Assembly: GCA_020848455.1 (NCBI GenBank)
Contig: JADLAB010000007.1
Coordinates: forward strand, 1 to 64,000
DNA from: Polyangiaceae bacterium
GTDB lineage: Bacteria; Myxococcota_A; Polyangia; Polyangiales; Polyangiaceae
Direction of reading: 5' to 3'
DNA length: 64,000 bases
The notes below the pieces were generated by a model. That model saw only the letters and a program-made list of their open reading frames with translations, did not search any database and was not told the DNA's origin. The position numbers and the translations under genes were made by a program. This document shows positions 1 through 8,057 of the stretch, piece by piece (the stretch's first letter is position 1; every line of letters begins with the position of its first letter).

Positions 1-1301
1 CGCGCTTCGGTCACACGTACGCACCCGCGAACGCATCCGCTGAGCTCAGGGTCCAGGGGCCGACGCAGATCCTCGCCAGCGACATCGAGTGGCACATCGC
101 GAAGTTCTGCCCGGGGTGTCCCGAGGGTGCGACGCGCCTGCGGGCGCTGCCGAACGATCCTCTCATGTACGCGGCTACCGAGACCGGCCTCGCGCCCGAT
201 CGCGCCGTCGCGCAGGGCACGCGGGAGCTCTACGCAGCTTTCGCGGCCGGCGTGCTGCGCTTCGTGCCTGCGTCCGAGCCGCTCGGCCGACTGAACGACC
301 AGAAGAGGCCCGGCGGCAGGCTGCTGCGCGGCGTGGCGCTCGACGGCACGGTCACGGTTGCGAAGGAGCTGACCAGCCAGTCGTTCGCGGAGCCGCCATC
401 CCTGCTGCCGCGCGCGACGGGTGGCGGGACGCCGACGCTGCTCGGCAACGAGGCGGTGGTCCTGAGCGGGACGCTCCGCACCGTGGCCGTGCTGGGCGGC
501 ACCGTGGACGGGACACCCGACGGCGTGCGCAATGCGTCGGCCTGGTCGCTCGACGTCGACGTCAACCACTGGCTCGAGTACCCGCTGCCCGAGGCGCAGC
601 GTCCGGGCGCGGTGCTCGGTGCCGCCTACCACTTCGAGGATGCGGCTGTGTATCTCGTCGATCGCGTCGGTGACGTCGTCGCCCTCCGACGGTGGCGCCC
701 ACGGACCGGCGTGGAGACCGTCGGTGCGCTGCCAGGGGCATGGTCTGGGTACGCGCGGAGCTGGCTCGTGGCGGGCGAGGCGGGCGAGCTCTACTTTGCG
801 GCCACGAAAGAAGGCGCAGAGAGCGGTTGCTCGGGCGAGCGGCCTCGTGGCGGCGGCGATGACGACGTCGGCGACGGGGCCGACGACAACCATGGCAACG
901 GCCATGGCAACGGCCATGGCAACGGCCAAGGTCACGGGGTTGGTCACGGCCGAGGGCACGGCCCGCACGAGGGCGCCGACGGCAGCGGCGGCCACGGTCA
1001 CGGCGGTGGTCACGAGGCGGGGCCCGGACGCGGCCTCGGCAACGCCTATGGCTACGGGCACGGCGTGGATGCACAGCGTTGCACGATGGTCGCGCGCATC
1101 GATCTCGACTTCTGGAGCCGGCCGACCTTTCGCGGCGTGGCGCACCTCGCTGAGCGCCTCGTCGCGGAGCCCATCGCAGGCTACTCGGCGCTCACGCTCG
1201 TGGTGGCGCACCCCTCCGGTGGGCGCCTGGCCACGCTCGCGGTCGACGCGTTCCAGATGCCGCCGCCACCGTGGCGGCCTCAGTTCTTCGCGGCGCCATG
1301 A
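1..1301 (+). CDS. Unknown protein with His/Gly/Asp-rich insert, 5' end outside window
   Basis: The reading frame is open from base 3, so the gene begins before the window; 432 residues are visible. An internal ATG at 165 is unlikely to be the true start because the frame reads sensibly upstream of it. The visible part has beta-rich, propeller-like segments, such as a stretch near 430-560, interrupted at about 820-1080 by a low-complexity insert built on repeated Asn-Gly-His-Gly and Gly-His units flanked by Asp runs. Such a segment could bind divalent metal, but that is inference. The stop overlaps the next start (ATGA at 1298-1301), so the two genes are probably translated together. I do not recognise a family. 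Confidence 0.75.
   Translation, partial: RFGHTYAPANASAELRVQGPTQILASDIEWHIAKFCPGCPEGATRLRALPNDPLMYAATETGLAPDRAVAQGTRELYAAFAAGVLRFVPASEPLGRLNDQKRPGGRLLRGVALDGTVTVAKELTSQSFAEPPSLLPRATGGGTPTLLGNEAVVLSGTLRTVAVLGGTVDGTPDGVRNASAWSLDVDVNHWLEYPLPEAQRPGAVLGAAYHFEDAAVYLVDRVGDVVALRRWRPRTGVETVGALPGAWSGYARSWLVAGEAGELYFAATKEGAESGCSGERPRGGGDDDVGDGADDNHGNGHGNGHGNGQGHGVGHGRGHGPHEGADGSGGHGHGGGHEAGPGRGLGNAYGYGHGVDAQRCTMVARIDLDFWSRPTFRGVAHLAERLVAEPIAGYSALTLVVAHPSGGRLATLAVDAFQMPPPPWRPQFFAAP
888..932 (+). repeat. 12-bp in-frame tandem repeat encoding (Asn-Gly-His-Gly)n
   Basis: The unit AACGGCCATGGC occurs at 897-908 and 909-920, preceded by AACCATGGC and followed by a variant AACGGCCAAGGT. The period is a multiple of three, so changes in copy number would keep the reading frame and alter only the length of the His/Gly-rich insert. 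Confidence 0.8.
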
Positions 1302-2692
1302 AGCGGGCTCGTCGTTCGGGGCGCGTGCTCCGTTGGCCGGCTCTCGTGGGCTGCGGCGTCCTCGGGACCTGTGCCTACGTCGCCTGCGCGAGCGGCGACG
1401 TGTCGCGGCACGGCGTACCTCTCGCGGTCGACGCCGGTCGGGATGGCGACGCGACGCCCGACGCTGGGCCGCCCCCTTGCGTGCCGCCGGCGGCCACGGC
1501 GTGGAGCCCGACCGAGGAGAGCTGCTGGGCACCGGTCAAGTGGACTCACAGCTGCTACGTCGAGTACGCCGAACAACCATGGCTCGCGGCGCCGCGCCTC
1601 GCGTGGGAGCCGTGCCGCGACCTGCCCGAGAAGACGCACGGTTGCCGCCAGATGAAGGTCGACTGGCCCGTCGGCAACCTGCTGCCGCTCTGGTTCAACG
1701 CGAGCGTCGTTCGCGACCACATGGGCTATCGCGTCGGCATGCAGCAGATCTGGCAGCTGCCGGAGAGCGAGTTCGGCCGGCGGCGTGCAGTCGTGTTCGA
1801 CCGCGACGGGACGCCCCTTTTCGCCATGCGCCATCGCGACGACAACTGCGACGTCGGAACTCCGATCCTCGGCCGCGAGAAGGTCTGGCTCCAGGCCCTG
1901 AGCTACGGGGACGGCGTCACGCTGTCGCAGACCTACCTCCAGGGTCGTTACGACGAGCTCGCGGATCTCGACGACGCAGCGGTCGTGCCGTTCCACACGC
2001 TCAGCCTCAACGCGCAGGGCAACGACAGCTTCCTCCTCGTTCAGCTCGAGTCGCACCAGGTGGTGCTGTTCGACCAGCTCACGGACGCCTTCGGGCTGCT
2101 CCACCCACCGTGCGGCGGGCTCGGCAAGCTCCTTCCGGTGCGGGGCCGCGACGGCGTCGGCTTCGTGCCGTGCGTCGGGGGCTCGGTGACGCCCAACGTC
2201 GCCATGTGGGCCCGGGAGAACGGCAGCGCGCTCGTCGGCATCGTGGACGCGCCCGGCGTCGTGACGCTCGGCATCGGCAGCGATGGCGACACCATCGCCT
2301 GGATCCGGACGAGCATCGGCGACATGACCAACTCCCTGGTCGACGAGGCGGAGCTCTGGACGAGCCCTTTCGCCACGACGCCGGGCGGGCTCGTTCCCGC
2401 GAAGCGCGTGCTCGTGCCGCACATGCCGCACTTCACCCTGACGCCGGTCGCGGTAGGGGGAGGGTACGTGGCCTTCGTCGCGTCCCTTCCGCCCCCGAAC
2501 GACGGCGACCTCAGCCTGCATGTCTACCGCCTGAGCGATCTACGCCACTGGCGCACGTTCCTCGGTCGCCTTGGCCACGTGCCCGAGGTCACGTACCTCG
2601 ACGGCGACGAGGTGTGGTTCCACCTGTTCGAGGACTTCGGTGGGCTGTACCGCCAGCGCCTCGACGCGCTCGGGCCGGGAGAGCCGGGGTAG
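1298..2692 (+). CDS. Predicted lipoprotein of unknown function
   Basis: 464 residues from the ATG at 1298, which overlaps the upstream stop; this start puts a basic n-region (MKRARRSGR) directly before a hydrophobic stretch. Candidate lipobox cysteines lie in LVGC and AYVAC, followed by a Gly/Asp/Pro-rich spacer. The mature part is Cys-containing and beta-rich with many Trp/Tyr residues, resembling the surface lipoproteins common in myxobacteria. It is probably translationally coupled to the partial gene before it, suggesting a shared exported function. No catalytic motif is visible and no family is recognised. Confidence 0.8.
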   Translation: MKRARRSGRVLRWPALVGCGVLGTCAYVACASGDVSRHGVPLAVDAGRDGDATPDAGPPPCVPPAATAWSPTEESCWAPVKWTHSCYVEYAEQPWLAAPRLAWEPCRDLPEKTHGCRQMKVDWPVGNLLPLWFNASVVRDHMGYRVGMQQIWQLPESEFGRRRAVVFDRDGTPLFAMRHRDDNCDVGTPILGREKVWLQALSYGDGVTLSQTYLQGRYDELADLDDAAVVPFHTLSLNAQGNDSFLLVQLESHQVVLFDQLTDAFGLLHPPCGGLGKLLPVRGRDGVGFVPCVGGSVTPNVAMWARENGSALVGIVDAPGVVTLGIGSDGDTIAWIRTSIGDMTNSLVDEAELWTSPFATTPGGLVPAKRVLVPHMPHFTLTPVAVGGGYVAFVASLPPPNDGDLSLHVYRLSDLRHWRTFLGRLGHVPEVTYLDGDEVWFHLFEDFGGLYRQRLDALGPGEPG

Positions 2693-2755
2693 GGAAGAGG
2701 CAGCCGGCGCGCTCAGGGACATTTCCGCGGCCGCCCCCGACGGGGGCTCGCGCCG

Positions 2756-3340
2756 TCAGGCGGAGCCTTCGTCGAGCGCGACGTCGCCGTAGACGTCCGC
2801 GACGAGGACGGAGCCACCGAGGGACGGCAGCTCCACCCGTTCGGCCTCGCCCGTGCGCGTCGTCAGGTGCCACTCGCCTTGGTCGACCCGGTGGTAGTGG
2901 TCGATGCGCCGCTCGCGGTGCGAGACGAGGACGTACTCGCGGAGCTCGCGGATCGCCTGGTAGTGCAGGAACTTCTTGCCGCGGTCGAAGTCCTCGGTCG
3001 AGTCGCTCGTGACCTCGACCAGGATCGTCGGGTTGAGGAGCGACGGCGGATCTCCGTCGTCGTAGCGGCGCTCGCCGCACGCCACCGTCACGTCCGGGTA
3101 GGTGTAGAGGCCGGTCGCGGGCACGTGCACGCGCTGATCGCTCGTCATCGTCACGCACCCGTGCGCGCGCGCCAGGGGCCCGACGGCCATGGTGACGTTC
3201 GCAGCAAGGATGTTGTGGGGCGGCCGCGCCCCGGCCATCGCGAGGATGGCGCCGTCGACGAGCTCGTGCTTGGTCGTGCTCGCCTTCTCGAGCGCGAGGT
3301 ACTCGGCGGCGGTGAACCGCGTCGGGGCGGCGGACGACAT
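2756..3340 (-). CDS. Uma2 family (DUF820) restriction-endonuclease-like protein
   Basis: 194 residues. The N-terminus (EYLALEKASTTKHELVDG) is the typical Uma2 opening, followed by the H-x-x-I/L helix (PPHNILAANV), the PDVTVAC strand and the ILVEVTSDST segment that carries the acidic and charged residues of the PD-(D/E)xK-like fold, then a downstream KKFLHYQAI helix. The family is widespread in high-GC and cyanobacterial genomes; its cellular role is not established. It starts six bases after the end of the ketopantoate-reductase-like gene, so they may be co-transcribed, although no functional link is evident. Confidence 0.88.
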   Translation of the reverse strand: MSSAAPTRFTAAEYLALEKASTTKHELVDGAILAMAGARPPHNILAANVTMAVGPLARAHGCVTMTSDQRVHVPATGLYTYPDVTVACGERRYDDGDPPSLLNPTILVEVTSDSTEDFDRGKKFLHYQAIRELREYVLVSHRERRIDHYHRVDQGEWHLTTRTGEAERVELPSLGGSVLVADVYGDVALDEGSA

Positions 3341-3345
3341 GCCCG

Positions 3346-4704
3346 TCAGTCTACCGCACGATCCGGAGCGTCAGGCGTCGGGCGGGCGTCGGGCGTCGGT
3401 GCTCCCGGCTCCTCGTGCGCTCCGGGCGGCTCCGGCTCGGCGCTCTCCGCGGCGAGCGGTGGCGCGAGCGGTGGGGCGAGCGGCGACGCACCGAGGGCCT
3501 CCGCCTCGCGACCGGCCTCTTCCGGTTGGCTCACGGCGGAGGACGGAGCACCGACGACCTCGGTGGGCACGAACGCGGGCCCCGGACCCACCGCCGCCCG
3601 CGTGCCGTCGAAGAGCGCGCGCAGCGTCGCCGTTCCGGGCTGGCGCTTGCCGCGCGCCATGAGGAGGATCTCGCTGCGGAGCGCGTCGTTCACGGGCGTC
3701 GGGATGCCGTGGCGCGCGCCGCGCGTGGCGACCTCGCCGTTCAGGAAATCGACCGCGGGCGGCCGGCCGCGCTCGAGGGCGGCCAGCATCGAGGAGCGCA
3801 GGCGCCGGTAGCGCGCGCCGACCGCGAGCAGGAGCGCGTGCTTGGCGACGAGGCTCGGCGAGCCGACGGCGGCCGCGCGCTCGGCGTCCGTGAGCGCGAT
3901 CCACTCGAGATCGAGCGTGCCCGCCACCTTCTCGAGGCGCACGCCCTCGGCGCGGGCGACCGCCACGGCCTCGGTCATGACCTCGAGGGCGAGCCGGCGC
4001 ACATGGCGCTGGCGCAGGAGCGGGCCCAGCCGGTCGCCGCCCACGGTGCCGAGGCTCGAGATGGCGCAGTTGAGCGCGAGCTTGCTCCAGCGCGCGCCGG
4101 CGAGGTTCTCGGTCATCGTCACGGGGCCCACGCACTCGAGCCTGCGGCCGAGCTCGGCGAGGAGCTCGGGGCGGCCCGTCGGTGGCGCGGTGACTTCGAG
4201 CTCGCCCGTGGCGCCGCCGGTCGGGGAGGGCTCGGCGTAGGCCCCGACGACGAAGCCGCCGGCGCTCGTGCGGTCGTAGATCCCCGCCTCGACCATCGTC
4301 GCGCCCCACGACACGATGGCGCCCGCCGTGCGGCCTGCGCCCGCGATCGGGGCGACGCGCGGCTCGCAGAGGCCGTTCTGCAGGCACACCATCCAGCCGT
4401 CGGCGGCGAGGTAGGGGACGGTCTGGCGCGCGGCCTCCTCGACCTCGGTCGGTTGCGTGCAGAGAAGCACGAGCTCGAAGCGGTCGCCCGCGCGCAGGCG
4501 CGTGACGGCGCGCCCCGGCACCGTCCCGGCGCCCTCGCCGCGCACCCGGAAGCCGTGCGTGTTCACGGCGTCGGCGATGAGAGGGTTGCGCGTGAGCGGC
4601 GTCACGTCGAAGCCCTGCTCCAGGAGCCCCGCGCACACGATGCCTCCGACGCCCCCGCAGCCCACGACGAGGACGCGCGGGCCCTGCGAACGAGCTCCAT
4701 CCAT
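3346..4704 (-). CDS. Ketopantoate reductase (PanE/ApbA)-like oxidoreductase with long C-terminal tail
   Basis: 452 residues. The N-terminus holds a Rossmann dinucleotide-binding motif (VVGCGGVGG) at about residues 11-20. The C-terminal catalytic domain shows the family signatures: the lysine/asparagine helix (WSKLALNCAISSLG), a DFLNGEV segment and the PTPVNDAL motif. The typical enzyme reduces 2-dehydropantoate to pantoate with NADPH in CoA synthesis and is about 300 residues long. Here roughly the last 90 residues are a Pro/Ala/Glu-rich low-complexity tail that is not part of the family. The true substrate could be another 2-oxoacid-like compound, since single-genome paralogues are common. 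Confidence 0.85.
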   Translation of the reverse strand: MDGARSQGPRVLVVGCGGVGGIVCAGLLEQGFDVTPLTRNPLIADAVNTHGFRVRGEGAGTVPGRAVTRLRAGDRFELVLLCTQPTEVEEAARQTVPYLAADGWMVCLQNGLCEPRVAPIAGAGRTAGAIVSWGATMVEAGIYDRTSAGGFVVGAYAEPSPTGGATGELEVTAPPTGRPELLAELGRRLECVGPVTMTENLAGARWSKLALNCAISSLGTVGGDRLGPLLRQRHVRRLALEVMTEAVAVARAEGVRLEKVAGTLDLEWIALTDAERAAAVGSPSLVAKHALLLAVGARYRRLRSSMLAALERGRPPAVDFLNGEVATRGARHGIPTPVNDALRSEILLMARGKRQPGTATLRALFDGTRAAVGPGPAFVPTEVVGAPSSAVSQPEEAGREAEALGASPLAPPLAPPLAAESAEPEPPGAHEEPGAPTPDARPTPDAPDRAVD

Positions 4705-4735
4705 GGGCGGGAACCTACACCGGGCAGGGCACGTA

Positions 4736-4770
4736 GTCGAAAGTCGAAGGTCGAAGGTCGAGGGTCGGGG
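4736..4770. repeat. Five tandem copies of a 7-bp unit (GTCGAAG)
   Basis: Consecutive units GTCGAAA, GTCGAAG, GTCGAAG, GTCGAGG and GTCGGGG decay from left to right. They lie in the divergent intergenic space between the PanE-like gene (start 4704, minus) and the glycosyltransferase (start 4862, plus). Confidence 0.85.
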
Positions 4771-4793
4771 CGCGCCGCGGCGCTAGCTCGCTA

Positions 4794-4808
4794 GGAACTT
4801 CGGCGCCG
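4794..4808 (+). promoter_or_regulatory. GGAACTT element resembling an ECF-sigma -35 box
   Basis: GGAACTT at 4794-4800 followed by CGGCGCCG matches, with a one-base gap, the element upstream of the ECF sigma gene (minus strand, around 11782). It lies about 60 bases before the glycosyltransferase start. No clear -10 partner is seen, so the assignment is tentative. Confidence 0.3.
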
Positions 4809-4861
4809 TGGGGCTAAGAACGGGCGGTCGCGCGCCGCGGAGGCCGCGTGCGGCAGAGCGC

Positions 4862-7504
4862 ATGTCGCCGAAGAAGAAGCTCGCGTTCCTGCTCGCCGCG
4901 GTCGCCGTCGCGGCTGCCTTCCTGCTCGCGAGCGCGAGCCGGAGCGGCGTGTGGGACCCCCACGAGCTCGAGCGGAGCGAGCACGCCCGCTGCCTCGCGG
5001 CCCAGCTGTTCGACCGCGAGGAGCTGCGCATCCCCGAGGACGGCACGGGGTGCCGGCCGCGCGCGGACGGCGCGGAGGCAGCGCCCGCGGACGGCGCGGA
5101 GGCGGCGCCCGGGGTGGGGGAGGCGGCGCCCGGGGCCGGACAGGCAGCGAGCGGACCGACGCTCACCGACCTCGGCGCGGGCGAGCTCGGCTTCACGTCG
5201 ATGGCGCTCGGCTTCCGGCTCTTCGGCCTGCGCGACTACGCGGGCCGGCTGCCGCTCGGGGCCTGGGCGCTCACGGGGGCGCTCGTCCTCTACCTCTTCC
5301 TCCGGCGCTTCGTGTCGCCGCGCGCCGCGCTCTACGGGGTCGTGGCGCTCTCGACCATGCCGCTCTACTTCATGCAGGCGCGCACCATGCTCGGCGACGC
5401 GGTCACGCTCGCGGCGTTCGCGGCGGCCGTGTGCGGGCTCGGCGGCGCCCTGCTCGAGCGGGGGGGCGCCGCGTGGACGACCGCGTGGGTGCTGCTCGGG
5501 CTCGGCGGCTGCGCGGCCGGCTTCCTCGCGCGGGGCGCCGTCCTCGGGGTCGCCGCCCCGGCGCTCGCGGTCGGGATCGCGTGGCTGGCCCTGCGCTTCT
5601 CGGGACGTCGGGGCGCGCGCTTCGACGTCGTCGGGGTCGGTGCGCTCGCCCTCACCATCGGTGCGGTCGCTCTCGCCTGGGCACGCCTCGGCGAGCTCGT
5701 GGCCGTGGCCGAGGGGACCGAGGTGCTGCGCAAGGCCGGCTTCGGCAAGCTCGGCAAGCTCCTCGGCGACCGGCTCGCCGAGGAGCCGGTCGCGCGCGTC
5801 CTCGGCTTCGCCTTTCTGGCGCGACCCCCGGTGGAAGCGACCTTCGATCTGCCGCTGCGCGAGCTCGGCCACGCGCTCTACCCGTGGAGCGCGTTCTTGC
5901 CCTTCGCGTTCGGGCGCCTCCTCGCCTTGCCGCCCGAGCTCGATGCGGCCGCACGCGAGCGCGAGCTCGGCCTGCGGGCCCTGCTCGTCGCCGGTGTCGC
6001 GGCTGCCTTCGCCGCGCACGCGTGGCTCGGCCCCTACGCGGGCCACCTCGCGTACGCGGGCCCGGCCCTCTGCGCCGCCGTGATCGCGCTCGCGCTGGTC
6101 GATCTCGAGCGCGGTGCGCCGCCGTCGCCGCTCGTGTCGCTCGGGACGGTGCTGTTCGTCGGGGTCCTGTGCGTCGACTTTCTCACGACGCCGAGCAAGG
6201 CCTTCAGCGCCTTCGCGGTCGCGGAGCGCGACTTCCCGAAGCTCTACGAGCCCGCCGCGGCCCGGTACATGGCGGCGGCGGCGGCCGGCTTCGCGGTCGC
6301 CGTGGGCCTGTGCTTCGCGGAGCGCGGCCCCGAGCCCGGCTTGCGGCGCTACCTGCGCGAGCGGCGCGCGAGCTACGAGGCGGCTCTCCGCACGCTCGGC
6401 GGGCTGTGGCGCGGCAACTTCGTGTTCGGTGTCCTGGTCGTCGAGGCGGCGCTCGTCGGGCTCGGCGCCATGCTCTTCGTGGGCCGGCGGCTCGAGTGGG
6501 CGGCGGTCCTGCGGCTGCCGAGCACCTTCACCCGCTACGGGCTCAACCTCTGGTGGGAGCTGCCCGTCGCGGCCGCCGGCGTGCCGGTGGCGTGGGACCT
6601 CGTGCGCTTCGCCTACGCCGCCGGCCTGCGCGTGCTCAGGCTGCCGCGCACCGCCGGCGTCCTCCTAGGCGGCCTGTTCGCGGGCGGCCTGCTCTGCTTC
6701 GGCTACTACCCCGGCCTCGCGGCGCAGATCTCGCCGAAGGAGATGTTCGAGAGCTACGACCGGCTCCACGCCGTCGGCGAGCCGCTCGGCGTCGTGGGCG
6801 TGTCGCCGCGTGCGGCCCGCTACTACGCGCGCGGCGACGACGTCGTGGCGCACGGCAATGCCACGGCGGCCTACCGCTGGCTCGTCGCCGATGCCTCGGA
6901 GCGGCGCTGGCTCGTCGTGCGCGCGCTCGATCTGCCCGACCTCAACGCCCTGCACCGCCGGGCGCGCGCGGAGAACCTACCGGTGCTCGACGCGCGCTCG
7001 AGTCAGTTCCTGCTCGCGTCGAACGAGCTCGGCGAGGCGCCCAACCAGAGCTACCTCGAACAGCTCGTGGTGCCCGAGCCGGCCGAGCTCGCGCACCCGG
7101 TCGACGCGCGCTTCGAGGACGAGCTCGAGGCGCTCGGCTGGGAGGTGCGCGACGACGATGGCGCGCTCGTCGCCGCGGTGGTGCCGCAGCGGGCCTACCA
7201 CCTGCGCTTCTACTACCGCGTGCTCCGGCCCATCACGCGCTCCTGGAAGGCATTCCTGCACGTCGACGGCGGGGGCCTGCGCCACAACGGCGACCACGAC
7301 GTGCTCGGCGGGCGCTACCGCGTCAGCCTGTGGCAACCGGGCGACGTCGTGTGCGACGACTACGAGCTCGATCTCGACGCGAACTTCACGCCCGGGCGTT
7401 ACCGCATCTACTACGGCTTCTTCATCGGCAACGAGCGCTACGCCGTCACGCGCGGCGCGCACCAGGACAACCGCGTCGACGGCGGCGAGCTCGTGGTGCG
7501 CTGA
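4862..7504 (+). CDS. Membrane glycosyltransferase, GT39/ArnT-like
   Basis: 880 residues from the ATG at 4862; an upstream in-frame ATG at 4808 would add an Arg-rich segment unlike a membrane-protein N-terminus. After a first membrane helix comes the loop WDPHELERSE, with the acidic residues that in GT39/ArnT-type enzymes (PMT family) help bind the lipid-linked sugar and metal. About ten to twelve hydrophobic helices follow to near residue 630. The last 250 residues are a soluble domain with beta-rich character. These enzymes move a sugar from a polyprenyl-phosphate carrier to protein or lipid on the periplasmic side. Residues about 63-100 form an Ala/Gly/Pro-rich insert repeating a DGAEAAP-like unit. 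Acceptor unknown. Confidence 0.82.
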   Translation: MSPKKKLAFLLAAVAVAAAFLLASASRSGVWDPHELERSEHARCLAAQLFDREELRIPEDGTGCRPRADGAEAAPADGAEAAPGVGEAAPGAGQAASGPTLTDLGAGELGFTSMALGFRLFGLRDYAGRLPLGAWALTGALVLYLFLRRFVSPRAALYGVVALSTMPLYFMQARTMLGDAVTLAAFAAAVCGLGGALLERGGAAWTTAWVLLGLGGCAAGFLARGAVLGVAAPALAVGIAWLALRFSGRRGARFDVVGVGALALTIGAVALAWARLGELVAVAEGTEVLRKAGFGKLGKLLGDRLAEEPVARVLGFAFLARPPVEATFDLPLRELGHALYPWSAFLPFAFGRLLALPPELDAAARERELGLRALLVAGVAAAFAAHAWLGPYAGHLAYAGPALCAAVIALALVDLERGAPPSPLVSLGTVLFVGVLCVDFLTTPSKAFSAFAVAERDFPKLYEPAAARYMAAAAAGFAVAVGLCFAERGPEPGLRRYLRERRASYEAALRTLGGLWRGNFVFGVLVVEAALVGLGAMLFVGRRLEWAAVLRLPSTFTRYGLNLWWELPVAAAGVPVAWDLVRFAYAAGLRVLRLPRTAGVLLGGLFAGGLLCFGYYPGLAAQISPKEMFESYDRLHAVGEPLGVVGVSPRAARYYARGDDVVAHGNATAAYRWLVADASERRWLVVRALDLPDLNALHRRARAENLPVLDARSSQFLLASNELGEAPNQSYLEQLVVPEPAELAHPVDARFEDELEALGWEVRDDDGALVAAVVPQRAYHLRFYYRVLRPITRSWKAFLHVDGGGLRHNGDHDVLGGRYRVSLWQPGDVVCDDYELDLDANFTPGRYRIYYGFFIGNERYAVTRGAHQDNRVDGGELVVR

Positions 7505-7573
7505 GCGCCGGGCGGCACGCCGTCGCGGTTCGCGACACTCGACGCGGCCTCCGAACCACGATACTCGCTAGGC

Positions 7574-8047
7574 ATGAGCGCTGGCCGCGACTCCGACCGA
7601 CCGCCGGGTGCGCGGGGAGCGCTCGCCGAGACGCAGAGCGAGGTCGCCCGGGGCCGCGAGAGCCAACCCCCCGGCAGCGAGAAGCGCTCGGCCGAGCGCG
7701 TCGACGTCATGTGGGCCGTCGACTGCGAGACGGACGACAACTTCCTCTTCGCGTCGATCACCAACATCTCGGCGCTCGGGATCTTCGTGCAGACGACCGA
7801 GCCCTTGCCGGTGGGGCGCCTGCTCGCGCTGCGCTTCGCGCCGCACGGCGAGAACCTGCCCTTCGTGCTGCGTGGCCGGGTTCAGTGGGTGAACGAGGTG
7901 AAGCCGCTCGGCGACAACCTGAACCCGGGCATGGGCATCATGTTCGTGGACCTCACGCCCGAGCAGCGCGAGCGCCTCGTCGAGGTCGTCAAGACGATCG
8001 CCTACCTGCGCACCGACCCCTCCAGCGACCCCACCGCGACGAACTGA
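7574..8047 (+). CDS. PilZ domain protein, probable cyclic-di-GMP receptor
   Basis: 157 residues. A flexible N-terminus of about 36 residues is followed by a single PilZ domain. Both ligand-binding motifs are present and intact: RxxxR (RSAER) and N/DxSxxG (NISALG). The rest follows the beta-barrel pattern, with the characteristic GRVQWVNE segment and a closing helix. Myxobacteria carry many such stand-alone PilZ proteins that act as adaptors in motility and polysaccharide control. It converges with the lipoprotein gene of the sigma operon with only about ten bases between stops. Its partner protein cannot be deduced from the sequence. Confidence 0.92.
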   Translation: MSAGRDSDRPPGARGALAETQSEVARGRESQPPGSEKRSAERVDVMWAVDCETDDNFLFASITNISALGIFVQTTEPLPVGRLLALRFAPHGENLPFVLRGRVQWVNEVKPLGDNLNPGMGIMFVDLTPEQRERLVEVVKTIAYLRTDPSSDPTATN

Positions 8048-8057
8048 GGCGCCGACG

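Noticed and set aside
888-932. CRISPR-like repeat
   Set aside because: The units are 12 bases without spacers and lie in frame inside a coding region.
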